44,020 nt of DNA from a bacterium (GTDB taxonomy: Bacteria; Patescibacteriota; Gracilibacteria; Peribacterales; Peribacteraceae), in contig JAQBVR010000009.1 in assembly GCA_027623015.1 (NCBI GenBank), forward strand, positions 1 to 44,020. Direction: 5' to 3'. A program made the position numbers and the translations under genes. Position 1 is the stretch's first letter. Each line of letters opens with the position of its first letter. The notes below the pieces were generated by a model. It had not been told where the DNA came from and did not search any database. It was given only the letters and a program-made list of their open reading frames with translations. Shown in pieces: positions 31,057 through 39,638 of the stretch.

Positions 31057-31638
31057 ATGAATAACCTTCCAAATTTCACTGTTTTTGACGTCGAGACAAC
31101 AGGACTAGACCCACATAAAGGACATAAAATCATCGAGATAGCAGGCATGCGAATAGAGGGAGGCATCATACAGCAGGAGAAAATATTTGTAGAACTCGTA
31201 AATCCAGAACGTCTTATTCCTTGGGAAGCAAGACAAGTAAACAAGATAAGCGATGAAGCAGTAGAAAAAGCTCCAACTATTGATCAGATCCTTCCCAAAT
31301 TCCTTGAGTTTGCAAAAGATTCGATCTTGGTCGCGCATAACGCACAGTTCGATATGGGCTTCCTCGAAGTAGAAAAAGAGACTTGCTGGGGATACACCGA
31401 ACTTCCTCAGTGCCTCTGTACGATGCGCCTTAGTCGCGCTCTCTACCCTCATGAATTTCGCCACAACCTCGACATCGTCACAGCAAGACTTGGCTTAGAG
31501 TTCCCAAAAGACAGACACAGAGCTTTACCAGATGTCCTCGTAACTGCACAAGCATTCCTTAAAATGATAGAAGAAGGGGGAATAGCATCCCTTGGAGCAC
31601 TTCAGCAAAAAGCGGGCCTGAGGCAGATGGTGGCCTAG
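31057..31638 (+). CDS. DnaQ-like 3'-5' exonuclease
   Basis: This is a DEDD-type exonuclease resembling the epsilon proofreading subunit. Exo I is FTVFDVETTGLDPHKGHKII (Asp and Glu). Exo II is SILVAHNAQFDMGFL. Exo III is HRALPDVLVTAQAFLKMI, with the His and final Asp of the DEDDh group. Length of 193 is that of a solo exonuclease domain. There is no polymerase-binding tail as in E. coli DnaQ, so it may act in repair rather than replication. def follows after an inverted array. Confidence 0.9.
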   Translation: MNNLPNFTVFDVETTGLDPHKGHKIIEIAGMRIEGGIIQQEKIFVELVNPERLIPWEARQVNKISDEAVEKAPTIDQILPKFLEFAKDSILVAHNAQFDMGFLEVEKETCWGYTELPQCLCTMRLSRALYPHEFRHNLDIVTARLGLEFPKDRHRALPDVLVTAQAFLKMIEEGGIASLGALQQKAGLRQMVA

Positions 31639-31641
31639 AAA

Positions 31642-31707
31642 AACTGCAAACTGCAAAACTCTCGACAGCTGATATTTATTTGCGTTTTGCGTTTTGCGTT
31701 TTGCGTT
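31642..31707. repeat. Inverted pair of heptamer arrays
   Basis: Left array 31642-31662: AACTGCA, AACTGCA, AAACTCT. Right array 31680-31707: four exact TTGCGTT units. The reverse complement of the left resembles the right, so the pair could fold. It follows the exonuclease gene and precedes def. Confidence 0.9.
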
Positions 31708-31729
31708 TTTCCTGAGAGTATAGGAGTAC

Positions 31730-32176
31730 ATGGCAATTCTTCCGATCATCAAAGGCGAAGATTCCGCTGTCTTACGTACCAAGACGCAGAAGATGCCCCA
31801 AGTAACGAAAGAAGTCTTACGATTGATCAAAGACATGCAGCAAACAGTAAAAAAGGCAGAAGGGGCAGGCCTCGCAGCACCGCAGGTAGGAAAGTCTCTA
31901 CGCCTCTGTCTGTGTATGGTCGAAGGAACGATGACGCCTATGATCAACCCAGAAATCACCTGGAAAAGTAAAGATGTATGGGAATATGAAGAAGGATGCC
32001 TCAGTCTCCCAAATACCTGGGTCAACGTCACAAGACCTGTGACGATCCGCATCAAGTACCTCGACAAGAAAGGGAACGAACAGGAGCGTGAACTTATGGA
32101 GATGAATGCCCGCGTCGTCCAGCATGAAATCGACCACCTCGATGGTGTGCTGATCGTGGATTATGCAGAAACATGA
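31730..32176 (+). CDS. def: Peptide deformylase
   Basis: Def removes the formyl group from new proteins. All three motifs are intact: GLAAPQVGKS (motif 1), EEGCLSLPN (motif 2, metal Cys) and VVQHEIDHLDGVL (motif 3, two metal His and the catalytic Glu). Length of 148 is at the short end but complete. Its last 16 bases overlap the end of the convergent small gene at 32161-32493. Confidence 0.97.
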   Translation: MAILPIIKGEDSAVLRTKTQKMPQVTKEVLRLIKDMQQTVKKAEGAGLAAPQVGKSLRLCLCMVEGTMTPMINPEITWKSKDVWEYEEGCLSLPNTWVNVTRPVTIRIKYLDKKGNEQERELMEMNARVVQHEIDHLDGVLIVDYAET

Positions 32177-32493
32177 TCCCTCCTTGCTTTCTGTAATTCT
32201 CGCATTGCATCTTCAGATAATGCAGATTTTGCTTTTTTCATTAATACTGAAACCTGATCGACCGTTTCGAGTTTTAGTACAGCACGTACTTGATCTGTTG
32301 TTGCATTGCACCCATAAAAGATCACCATAGCTTTCGCAGCCTGTGGATCTAATGAATGCAGCTCTTGTATCGTCATATCTCCTTCAGCCGGAGCAGAAAC
32401 AACACTCCATCCTTCTGGAATCAGAGGCACTTCACCAGATGTCACCTCGCCACTTTCTCCATCAAACTCAGTAAAATGTGTAATGTCAGTCAT
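32161..32493 (-). CDS. Small protein with a sigma-region-4-like HTH segment
   Basis: 110 residues. Residues 1-45 are acidic with no known motif. Residues 46-95 (LDPQAAKAMVIFYGCN, then TTDQVRAVLKLETVDQVS, then VLMKKAKSAL) align by eye with the HTH of the protein encoded just upstream at 32499-32828. Both have a helix, a short turn, a Val-rich second helix and a basic recognition-like helix ending KKAKSAL or ARRKL. The two genes are five bases apart on the same strand. DNA binding is inferred from that weak likeness only. Confidence 0.65.
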   Translation of the reverse strand: MTDITHFTEFDGESGEVTSGEVPLIPEGWSVVSAPAEGDMTIQELHSLDPQAAKAMVIFYGCNATTDQVRAVLKLETVDQVSVLMKKAKSALSEDAMRELQKARRDHVSA

Positions 32494-32498
32494 ACAAA

Positions 32499-32828
32499 CT
32501 ATGCAGCTTCAGGCAAACTCTCATCAGAACTATCCGCAGCCTCTTCAGTAGGCAATAGTGCTGTAAGCTTTCTTCTTGCAGATGCAATGACGCTACCAAG
32601 AGTAGATTCACTTATACCCATAGATATAGTGACATCGACCACAGACATGCCTTCAGCATATTTCAACTTGCACGCTTGCCGTTCTCGATCAGTAAGAAAA
32701 TCTGCAAGAGCAGTGCGAGCTCTAATATCTTGATACGCAATTCTTCTCTCAGTAAGACTATTAGTTGTTATAAATTTAACTAGATTATCTTGGTCAGTCG
32801 GTTCTAATGATTGATATACATCTGTCAT
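32499..32828 (-). CDS. Small HTH protein resembling sigma-70 region 4
   Basis: I use the ATG at 32826-32828 (MTDVYQSLEP), since a longer frame would start upstream of the promoter. Residues 45-90 show LTDRERQACKLKYAEGMS, VVDVTISMGISESTLGSVIA and SARRKL, which is the region-4/LuxR-type helix-turn-helix order. There is no region 2, so it is not a complete sigma factor. The C-terminus is acidic. The promoter is placed so that transcription would begin at or within a base or so of the ATG, which suggests a leaderless message. Confidence 0.7.
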   Translation of the reverse strand: MTDVYQSLEPTDQDNLVKFITTNSLTERRIAYQDIRARTALADFLTDRERQACKLKYAEGMSVVDVTISMGISESTLGSVIASARRKLTALLPTEEAADSSDESLPEAA

Positions 32829-32835
32829 GCTGATT

Positions 32836-32864
32836 AGTGTACAGATGGGTAATACTCCAAGCAA
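32836..32864 (-). promoter_or_regulatory. Promoter of the two small HTH genes
   Basis: Minus strand: TTGCTT (32859-32864), 17-base spacer, TACACT (32836-32841), only seven bases before the ATG. Confidence 0.55.
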
Positions 32865-32922
32865 ATAAAGAATCACCTAGATTTTCCATCCTAGACTGTC
32901 GTTTTTCCCTTACAATACCATC

Positions 32923-34374
32923 GTGCCAGAGTTAGAAACTATCATCGGCCTAGAGGTCCATGCGCAGATGAGCACCAAGACGAAGATGTTCTGTGGCTGT
33001 GACAACGACGCTTTTGGCAAAGCCCCAAATACCACGGTATGTCCTGTGTGCATGGGGCACCCCGGTACATTACCTGTGCCAAATGGAAAAGCGATAGAGA
33101 AGGCTATGCGCACATCTCTCGCACTCAAGTGCACCATCAACATCAGTAATCACTTCGACAGAAAGCACTACTTCTACCCAGACCTCCCCATGGGGTTCCA
33201 GATCTCTCAGTACGACTTCCCTATCGCAAGCAAAGGCACTCTTCTCTACAGCGTGATGGATGCGAGTGGGCAGAAGGTTGCAGATAATATATGTGGTATC
33301 ACAAGGCTCCACATGGAAAACGACGCTGGTAAACTCACACACCGTGGTACGACTACACTATGCGACTACAACCGTGCAGGGACACCTCTCATGGAGATCG
33401 TTACAGAACCAGACCTTCGCAGTGCCGACGAAGCTGTAGCCTTTGCACAAGAGCTTCGTAGACTACTCATTGCAATGGGTGCCTCCGAAGCAGATATGTT
33501 TAAGGGAATGATGCGGTTCGATGCATCTATCTCTCTCCGTGAAATAGGAACAGAGAAGCTCAACCCTCGTAGTGAGATCAAGAACCTCAACTCGTTTAAG
33601 GCACTAGATAAAGCACTACAGTATGAGGAGAAACGCCTTCGTAAAGCATGGGCTAACGACGGAGGTCCACTACCAAACGACATCACTGTCGGTTGGCTCG
33701 ATGACCAAGAGAAAACAAAGATGCTTCGAAATAAAGAATCAGCAGATGACTACCGCTATATGCCAGAGCCAGATATCCCACCGCTAGAGTTCACACAAAA
33801 AGAAGTCGATGCTATCGCAGCAGATCTTCCTCTCCTTCCACAAGAGAAGAAGAAACAATACACAGACATCGGACTAGATGACGCTCAATCTCTACAGCTC
33901 ATCGACCAATCTGCATTGCAGCTAATATTTGATGCGGTCTTTGCAAAGACAAATGATGCGAAGAGAGCATCGAGCCTTGTACTCACTCAGCTTCTTGGGT
34001 TCCTCAATGCACATGAAAAAGATGTATCTCAAGGCCCTGACAGCGAGCGCATGCTCGAACTTATTGGAAAGATCGACGATGGGACCATTTCTGCAAATGC
34101 AGGAAAAGATGTCCTCGAAAAAATGATCACCTCTGGGAAGAACGCATCAAGCATCATCGAGGAAGAAGGTATGCAGCAAATCAGTGACGACAGTGCTATA
34201 GAATCGATGGTTCAAGCTGCCATAGATGCAAACCCGAAGGCCATCGAAGACTTCAAAGCAGGAAACGAAAAGGCTATCGGTGCCATCGTTGGATTCGTCA
34301 TGAAAGAATCCAAAGGGCAAGCAAATCCCACTATAGTAAACAAGATACTGCAAGACAAGTTAACAAACTCGTAA
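32923..34374 (+). CDS. gatB: Aspartyl/glutamyl-tRNA(Asn/Gln) amidotransferase subunit B
   Basis: GatB is the ATP-using subunit of GatCAB, which turns Glu-tRNA(Gln) and Asp-tRNA(Asn) into the amide forms. GTG start. Motifs: IGLEVHAQMSTKTKMFCGCD, VCPVCMGHPGTLPVPN (zinc Cys set CGCD...CPVC), KHYFYPDLPMGFQISQYD, RLHMENDAGKL, DYNRAGTPLMEIVTEPD, RYMPEPDIPPL, and a complete C-terminal YqeY-like tail ending VNKILQDKLTNS. Length of 483 is normal. gatA and gatC are not in the window. The stop codon lies inside a heptamer array. Confidence 0.97.
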   Translation: MPELETIIGLEVHAQMSTKTKMFCGCDNDAFGKAPNTTVCPVCMGHPGTLPVPNGKAIEKAMRTSLALKCTINISNHFDRKHYFYPDLPMGFQISQYDFPIASKGTLLYSVMDASGQKVADNICGITRLHMENDAGKLTHRGTTTLCDYNRAGTPLMEIVTEPDLRSADEAVAFAQELRRLLIAMGASEADMFKGMMRFDASISLREIGTEKLNPRSEIKNLNSFKALDKALQYEEKRLRKAWANDGGPLPNDITVGWLDDQEKTKMLRNKESADDYRYMPEPDIPPLEFTQKEVDAIAADLPLLPQEKKKQYTDIGLDDAQSLQLIDQSALQLIFDAVFAKTNDAKRASSLVLTQLLGFLNAHEKDVSQGPDSERMLELIGKIDDGTISANAGKDVLEKMITSGKNASSIIEEEGMQQISDDSAIESMVQAAIDANPKAIEDFKAGNEKAIGAIVGFVMKESKGQANPTIVNKILQDKLTNS

Positions 34375-34397
34375 CCCGTAACGCGCAACCCGCAACT
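34370..34397. repeat. Heptamer array at the gatB stop
   Basis: Four units: CGTAACC, CGTAACG, CGCAACC, CGCAACT. The first unit supplies the gatB TAA stop and the last touches the end of the convergent efp gene. Confidence 0.85.
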
Positions 34398-34956
34398 ACG
34401 ACACCCTTTCCATATACTCCCCTGAGTCTGTATTCACCTTCACTATGTCTCCTTCGTTGATAAACAAAGGAACACTCACAGTAAGTCCTGACTCAAGTAC
34501 AGCAGGCTTCGTTCCACCGGTAGCGGTATCACCTCTTACACCTGGGATAGTCTCTTTCACTTTCATATCGATAGCTGAAGGTATTTTTATGCCGATAGGA
34601 TTTTCTTGAAACACTTGAGCATCAACCTCTTGTCCATCCATAAGGAACTTTGCACTATCACCAAGTATGTCATCCGTCAGTTCAAACTGATCATACGTCT
34701 GCAAGTCCATAAACGTGTGTGTACCTTCACCGCCATAGAGGTACTGGACTTTGCGGTAACCTACATCTGCAGGCTGGATCTTCTCACTCCCTTGAAATGT
34801 CTTCTGAACAACAGATCCTGTTATAAGGTTCTTCATCTTCGTTGCCATAACTCCACCTTGTCTTGCTGCTTTGCTAAATTGAGACCATGTGATCATATAC
34901 GGATCTCCGTCAAAGATGATAGCTCTGCCTGGCTTAAGTTCTGCAATTGAATACAT
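34396..34956 (-). CDS. efp: Elongation factor P
   Basis: EF-P rescues ribosomes stalled at proline runs. The three-domain form is complete at 186 residues: KOW-like domain I (IAELKPGRAIIFDGDPYMIT), domain II (YLYGGEGTHTFMDLQTYDQF) and OB domain III (IPGVRGDTATGGTKPAVLES, VPLFINEGDIVKVNTDSGEY). The tip loop of domain I reads SKAARQGG. It carries Arg where E. coli-type EF-P has the modified Lys34 in PGKGG, and resembles the Arg32 type (SKSGRN) rhamnosylated by EarP. The array at 34370-34397 separates it from convergent gatB. Confidence 0.96.
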   Translation of the reverse strand: MYSIAELKPGRAIIFDGDPYMITWSQFSKAARQGGVMATKMKNLITGSVVQKTFQGSEKIQPADVGYRKVQYLYGGEGTHTFMDLQTYDQFELTDDILGDSAKFLMDGQEVDAQVFQENPIGIKIPSAIDMKVKETIPGVRGDTATGGTKPAVLESGLTVSVPLFINEGDIVKVNTDSGEYMERVS

Positions 34957-34980
34957 ATAGATAAATGATACCCAATAACC

Positions 34981-35008
34981 TAGGTTCTAGGTTCTAGATT
35001 CTAGACTT
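34981..35008. repeat. Heptamer array upstream of efp
   Basis: Four units: TAGGTTC, TAGGTTC, TAGATTC, TAGACTT. It fills the gap between the end of the anti-sigma gene and the start of efp. Confidence 0.9.
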
Positions 35009-35009
35009 T

Positions 35010-36944
35010 TTACAGAATCTTCCCCTCTATCTCCCATCGAAGCATGGTGATCTCCTTACGTACTTTCGCAGGAAAGTTCTCAGGACCGTCTGGAAGAGCA
35101 AAATAGAGTCTACGAAGGATCAAACCTTGATCTGGGTGAGCAGACAACGCACGAAGTTCTGTGACTAGCTGGTTTACACGAGACTGTTTCATGTGAAAGA
35201 CAAAGATACGGTCACGAATACTTTGAACCAACTCATCAAGCTCTTGTTCTGTTAGATGAGCAACTTCTGCAAACGGTGTGCGTGTTGGAAGATACTGTGC
35301 CACTTGATCAACAAGCTCAGGATCTAAGATAGCGATACGCCTTTCATTGTTTTGTACTTCTTTGGCGAATTGAGAGAGTAGAGCCATTATCTCTTTACGA
35401 AGTCCTGGCTGGAAACCAGATGTTTCATCTTCAAGAAGAGCAAGATGTGGCTGCATTTCTACCCATGCTTCGTGAATATTGGCGACAATATCGTTTTCTA
35501 AGTCTGTAATCAGACCCATCAATCGATCCATGAGCAAGATTCCTTGCAGATCAGTTACGCTTATCATGCTATCCATTTCGATACTTGCTTCTAAAACAGC
35601 CTTCTTCAAGAGATACATATCATCAGCTGGTAAGGCGGCAGCCATATCTGCACTTGCCTCTGCGAAAGATTGCTGCAATAGAAACTGTGTTAGCACTTCA
35701 TCACTTGTCTCTCCTGCAAGAGCTACGAGTATAGACCGATATTCTGCTAAGGACTCAGAAGCAATCTCATTTTGATCTTCTGAGATAAGAGCTGCTGCTT
35801 CATTTAGTCGAGTATTTGCATTTGCGATGCGCTTATTAAGACGGTGCTCATCATCGAACGTAAGAAGTACATCCACAGTCTCTGCTATGCGTTTTACAGA
35901 GTAAAATGGAGATGTCGGCAAAATACCTGCAACAGCTACACGACGTTCATGCTGCAACTGAGCAATCTCACGTCGGTGCACAGCATCGCGTGCTAGGTTC
36001 TGAGCTGGCCAACTGTCTTGGAAACGAGAAGAGGCGATCTTTTTTACAAGCAGTACGTTACCTTCCCACATCTGCGTGCGTTCACCAGATACAAGAACAG
36101 CATCATGCCCCTCATGCTGCACTGAAACACGGCGGTCAAACACAGCTACATCAACGATGTCATCTTCTGCGATAGTCACACTTCCCTCATTAACAGTCAC
36201 AAGACCATATGATGTTGATATAGTGATACCACGAACATGCGAAGGAACAAGTCCTTGTACCCAGAGTTCACCGGTGTACAGCGTCAACGTAGGAAGAAGG
36301 TCTGTCGCGACAGGGCCCAACCGACCAGATGTATCATGAATTTGAATGGTCGTGTTTGGTGCAAGACGAACAACAGCATCATCATGGAAAAGGATGCTCG
36401 CTTCACCAGAGTTTGTGCGAAGCAACATACCTGGCTCTACAGTAAACTCCTCCCCGACTGGCTGCCATAGACCAGCAACAGATACCGATACCTCCCCCTT
36501 CGTTGGGAGCATCATCACTGCGCTATCTGCAATAGTTGGAGATGCGATGAACAGCATTGGACTTACGCGTACCAGAAGAGTAAATACAGCAAAAGCTGCA
36601 ACCCACTTCATACGTCGATATGGAACAGGAACTACAACAGCTGGAACCAAGCGTGCCAGAAGTTGTGTACGCAGTTTTGCTTGAAGCTCTTGAGATGGAA
36701 AGCTACGCATACGTGCAAATACATCAACAGGCACAGTATGCTCGATTCGTTTAAATACACGCTCCCAGATAGTCAGACCCTCATAGACGTTTGGCGTAAG
36801 GGCTGCATTAACCTCACGAAGCATGATAGTACTTGGAGATATACGGCGCTCTATCTTCTGCGCGATACGCTGCTTTGCCCCCTTAGGAGGAATGGTATCT
36901 GCGTGGAGCCTACGAATAAATGAAGGATTGGACATTGGTTTCAC
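35010..36944 (-). CDS. FecR-domain membrane protein, probable anti-sigma factor (with DUF5667-like region)
   Basis: Residues 1-110 are cytoplasmic and helical and could bind the sigma factor. One membrane helix lies near 112-135 (WVAAFAVFTLLVRVSPMLF). A FecR-type beta domain follows (about 150-290): EFTVEPGMLLRTNSGEASIL, RLAPNTTIQIHDTS, LYTGELWVQG. From about 335 a DUF5667-like helical region begins with SPFYSVKRIAETVDVLLTF. The remaining 250 residues are helical and unassigned. It is 47 bases after the ECF sigma gene. The arrangement fits a sigma/anti-sigma pair sensing something outside the membrane; the signal is unknown. Confidence 0.85.
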   Translation of the reverse strand: MKPMSNPSFIRRLHADTIPPKGAKQRIAQKIERRISPSTIMLREVNAALTPNVYEGLTIWERVFKRIEHTVPVDVFARMRSFPSQELQAKLRTQLLARLVPAVVVPVPYRRMKWVAAFAVFTLLVRVSPMLFIASPTIADSAVMMLPTKGEVSVSVAGLWQPVGEEFTVEPGMLLRTNSGEASILFHDDAVVRLAPNTTIQIHDTSGRLGPVATDLLPTLTLYTGELWVQGLVPSHVRGITISTSYGLVTVNEGSVTIAEDDIVDVAVFDRRVSVQHEGHDAVLVSGERTQMWEGNVLLVKKIASSRFQDSWPAQNLARDAVHRREIAQLQHERRVAVAGILPTSPFYSVKRIAETVDVLLTFDDEHRLNKRIANANTRLNEAAALISEDQNEIASESLAEYRSILVALAGETSDEVLTQFLLQQSFAEASADMAAALPADDMYLLKKAVLEASIEMDSMISVTDLQGILLMDRLMGLITDLENDIVANIHEAWVEMQPHLALLEDETSGFQPGLRKEIMALLSQFAKEVQNNERRIAILDPELVDQVAQYLPTRTPFAEVAHLTEQELDELVQSIRDRIFVFHMKQSRVNQLVTELRALSAHPDQGLILRRLYFALPDGPENFPAKVRKEITMLRWEIEGKIL

Positions 36945-36991
36945 TAGTTAGAACGGTGGAACAGGGCTTCTGTTACAAAAAAGGAGAAAGA

Positions 36992-37549
36992 TTACACATC
37001 AAGCGGAAGGAGTTCTTCAAGCTTTTTTAGAGCACGAGATTTAAGAGTGCGTGTCGCCCCCTCTCGCATGCGCAATACACGAGCCACTTCTTCATTTGGC
37101 AACTCTGCCATAAATGATAATTCAAGAATTTCACGGTAACGATCTGGCAACTTTTTCATGGCAGTTCGCACAGTGAGCACAAGATGGTGTCGTGTGACGC
37201 GATCTGCTGTTTGATTCAGTGGATCTTCATCCATCACCTCCTCCGGAACCTCTTCAATATGCTTCTGTGAGCGATATGCATCGATCACACTATGACGAGC
37301 TATGCGAAAGAGCCATGCGGAAAACGGCACTTTCTTTTGCGGTTTATACGTATGAATCTTCTCCCATGCTTTCACAAAAATATCAGCTACCAAGTCCTCA
37401 GCCATTTCTTTAGGAACACGAAAAGATGTATAGCGGTACATCGCTGTAAAATAATGATCATACAACTTACCAAATGCATCTGTATCGCCGTCCTGCGACT
37501 GCAATACGTACTCCTGCAGTGCCGATTCCAGAAGATCTTGGGAAGACAT
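36992..37549 (-). CDS. ECF-type RNA polymerase sigma factor
   Basis: Group 4 sigma factor. Region 2 spans about residues 20-90: DAFGKLYDHYFTAMYRYTSF, AEDLVADIFVKAWEKIHTYK, FSAWLFRIARHSVIDAYRSQ. Region 4 spans about 125-180: AMKKLPDRYREILELSFMAE, LPNEEVARVLRMREGATRTL, KSRALKKLEELL. Length of 185 is typical. It precedes the FecR-type gene on the same strand. A 17-base inverted repeat lies 50 bases upstream and may be part of its control. Confidence 0.95.
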   Translation of the reverse strand: MSSQDLLESALQEYVLQSQDGDTDAFGKLYDHYFTAMYRYTSFRVPKEMAEDLVADIFVKAWEKIHTYKPQKKVPFSAWLFRIARHSVIDAYRSQKHIEEVPEEVMDEDPLNQTADRVTRHHLVLTVRTAMKKLPDRYREILELSFMAELPNEEVARVLRMREGATRTLKSRALKKLEELLPLDV

Positions 37550-37598
37550 AGGGTGGGAGACTTGATTCTACTACACTTATAACGAGAATGGGAGCTAA

Positions 37599-37615
37599 TT
37601 GTTACGATATAACAA
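37599..37615. promoter_or_regulatory. Inverted repeat upstream of the ECF sigma gene
   Basis: TTGTTA, 5-base centre CGATA, TAACAA. Read on the minus strand, TAACAATT followed later by CGTTATA resembles the AAC...CGT spacing of ECF promoters, so it may be an operator or an autoregulated promoter. Weakly supported. Confidence 0.4.
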
Positions 37616-37648
37616 CTAGCCTAATTAGCAACATTTAGCGTAATAACA

Positions 37649-37750
37649 AGAAATAAAGGCAATAGAGGATTATCTGCATAGAGAATCAATAGCCTTAAAT
37701 GGTATCAATACTTCTAAATCCTCTATTTCTTCTATTGCCTCTATTTCCTT
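37649..37750. repeat. Inverted, period-9 arrays between guaA and the sigma gene
   Basis: Left arm 37649-37671 contains AAATAAAGG, CAATAGAGG. The right arm 37716-37750, reverse-complemented, reads AAATAGAGG, CAATAGAAG, AAATAGAGG. The two are about 45 bases apart and could pair. Confidence 0.85.
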
Positions 37751-37759
37751 AAAAAGCAA

Positions 37760-39532
37760 CTACTCCCACTCAATAGTCCCAGGCGGCTTATTTGTCAAAT
37801 CAAGAAATACCATGTCTATACCGTCCAATGACCTAATACGGCCAGTCATCTTTGCCAAAACAGCATCAGACAAGATCACTGCATTGGCAGTCATAGCGTC
37901 AACGGACTCGATTGGCCTCAATACCACCGATTGGCCGCCTTCTGTATTCCCAAATGGCAACAAAACGACTGGAAACTGCCAAATGCTCTCATACAGTCCA
38001 GCTTCCATCATCTGATCATGTACGATAGCATCTGCCTCACGAAGGAGATTTGCTCTCTTTGCAGTACAATACCCTGGTGTGAAGACTATTTTTTGAGGTG
38101 TGGAGTGTGATGTGCATAACAACACCCTGCTGATTGCTGGATCTGAGTTTGGGATGCGCGTAGCCAAGTCGCCAACATCTGCCATAGAACAATGGAGTGC
38201 CAATGCATGTCTGTACGTTCTGCCATCCCCTTGCACACCGACAGACTTCACAGGAAGAAGTGACCATGGCACAGAGATGTCTGGAGTGTAATCATCTACG
38301 ATAAATGGTTCCTTGGCACAGAGAATACGGACACCAAGTCCGGGGCCTGGAAACGGGTGTCGCCATACGAGATCATGTGGAATGCCTAGCTCTTCTCCCA
38401 GTGCACGCACTTCATCTTTGTACAGATCTTTTAGAGGCTCGATGACGAGGCCTTTGTCTATCATCTTTTGTATCGCCTCCACACGATTGTGGTGCGTTTT
38501 GATCTTATCACTATGCTTCGTCGCACCTGTTTCTATCGTATCTGGGTAGATGGTCCCCTGCCCAAGCATCCATCCATCACCGCTCAAGTTCGTCTCTTCA
38601 CTCACACGCTTTTGCACATCCAGAAATGTATTCCCGATAGATGCTCGTTTTTCTTCGGGTTCATAGACCTCTTTCAAATTTGAGAAAAATTCTTCAGATG
38701 CGTACTCAACACGCAAATTTGTAATGCCAATCTTCTCAAATTCTTCGAGGATGTACGTAATTTCATCTTTGCGCATCATACCCGTATCTACCAAGAGTCC
38801 CTGCACACGATCTGTTCCGAGTACTTGGTTCAGTAGTACAAACGCAACTGAACTATCGACACCACCTGAGACAAGCATAAATACATTGCGGTCTCCTACT
38901 TCGTTTTTTACCTCCTCTGCAACCTGCTTACTATAACTTTCCATAGACCAAGGAGACGCATCACATTGTGCTACGAAATTAAGCAGAATCTGATTCCCAA
39001 ACTGCGTATGAGTAACTTCGGGATGAAACTGTACTGCATAAAAATGTCGCTCGGCATCGGCAAATGCAGAGTTGGTACAAGCATCTGATGTTGCAATCAG
39101 CTCAAACCCTTCTGGTAGGCGCGATGCCTCATCTCCGTGACTCATCCAAACAGTAAGATTCGAAGCACTCACATCTGTAAACAACGCACCACCATCACCC
39201 ACCAATGCTATCTCTGTATGACCATATTCTTTTGTCTTTCCTTGGCTTACTTCTCCGCCGAGGGCTTGTGTCATCCACTGGAGACCATAGCAAATACCAA
39301 GTACGGGAATGCCAAGGTCAAATATCGCAGGGTCTGCTTGTGGACTGTCACTATCGTTCACGCTCTGTGGGCCACCAGAGAGAATGATCCCTGCAGCATC
39401 TTGTAGAGCACTTATAGGAGTATCTGCATCCATAATCTGGGAAAAAACACCCTGTCGCCTCACACGACTAGCAATGAGATGAGCGTACTGACCACCGAAG
39501 TCGAGAATGACGATACTCTTGCGGGCTTCCAT
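37760..39532 (-). CDS. guaA: GMP synthase (glutamine-hydrolysing), long form
   Basis: GuaA converts XMP to GMP with glutamine and ATP. I use the ATG at 39530-39532; a GTG two codons earlier is possible. Class I amidotransferase: IVILDFGGQYAHLI, LGICYGLQWMTQALGG (nucleophile Cys), AVQFHPEVTHT. ATP-pyrophosphatase: FMLVSGGVDSSVAFVLLN, GWMLGQGTIYPDTIE, RHPFPGPGLGVRIL. The C-terminus holds two dimerisation-type segments: SLLPVKSVGVQGDGRTYRHA, then VVLLPFGNTEGGQSVVLRPI, ending TNKPPGTIEWE. This order matches my memory of human GMPS rather than E. coli GuaA, and explains the 590-residue length against about 525. Confidence 0.96.
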   Translation of the reverse strand: MEARKSIVILDFGGQYAHLIASRVRRQGVFSQIMDADTPISALQDAAGIILSGGPQSVNDSDSPQADPAIFDLGIPVLGICYGLQWMTQALGGEVSQGKTKEYGHTEIALVGDGGALFTDVSASNLTVWMSHGDEASRLPEGFELIATSDACTNSAFADAERHFYAVQFHPEVTHTQFGNQILLNFVAQCDASPWSMESYSKQVAEEVKNEVGDRNVFMLVSGGVDSSVAFVLLNQVLGTDRVQGLLVDTGMMRKDEITYILEEFEKIGITNLRVEYASEEFFSNLKEVYEPEEKRASIGNTFLDVQKRVSEETNLSGDGWMLGQGTIYPDTIETGATKHSDKIKTHHNRVEAIQKMIDKGLVIEPLKDLYKDEVRALGEELGIPHDLVWRHPFPGPGLGVRILCAKEPFIVDDYTPDISVPWSLLPVKSVGVQGDGRTYRHALALHCSMADVGDLATRIPNSDPAISRVLLCTSHSTPQKIVFTPGYCTAKRANLLREADAIVHDQMMEAGLYESIWQFPVVLLPFGNTEGGQSVVLRPIESVDAMTANAVILSDAVLAKMTGRIRSLDGIDMVFLDLTNKPPGTIEWE

Positions 39533-39638
39533 GGACACAGTCTACTAGAAGTGACGCATAAAATAACACAATTTCTTCAAGTGAATACTCGTGGATTCTG
39601 TGACTTACGCGTAAAATGCTTGAGATCCAATTTTCTCT

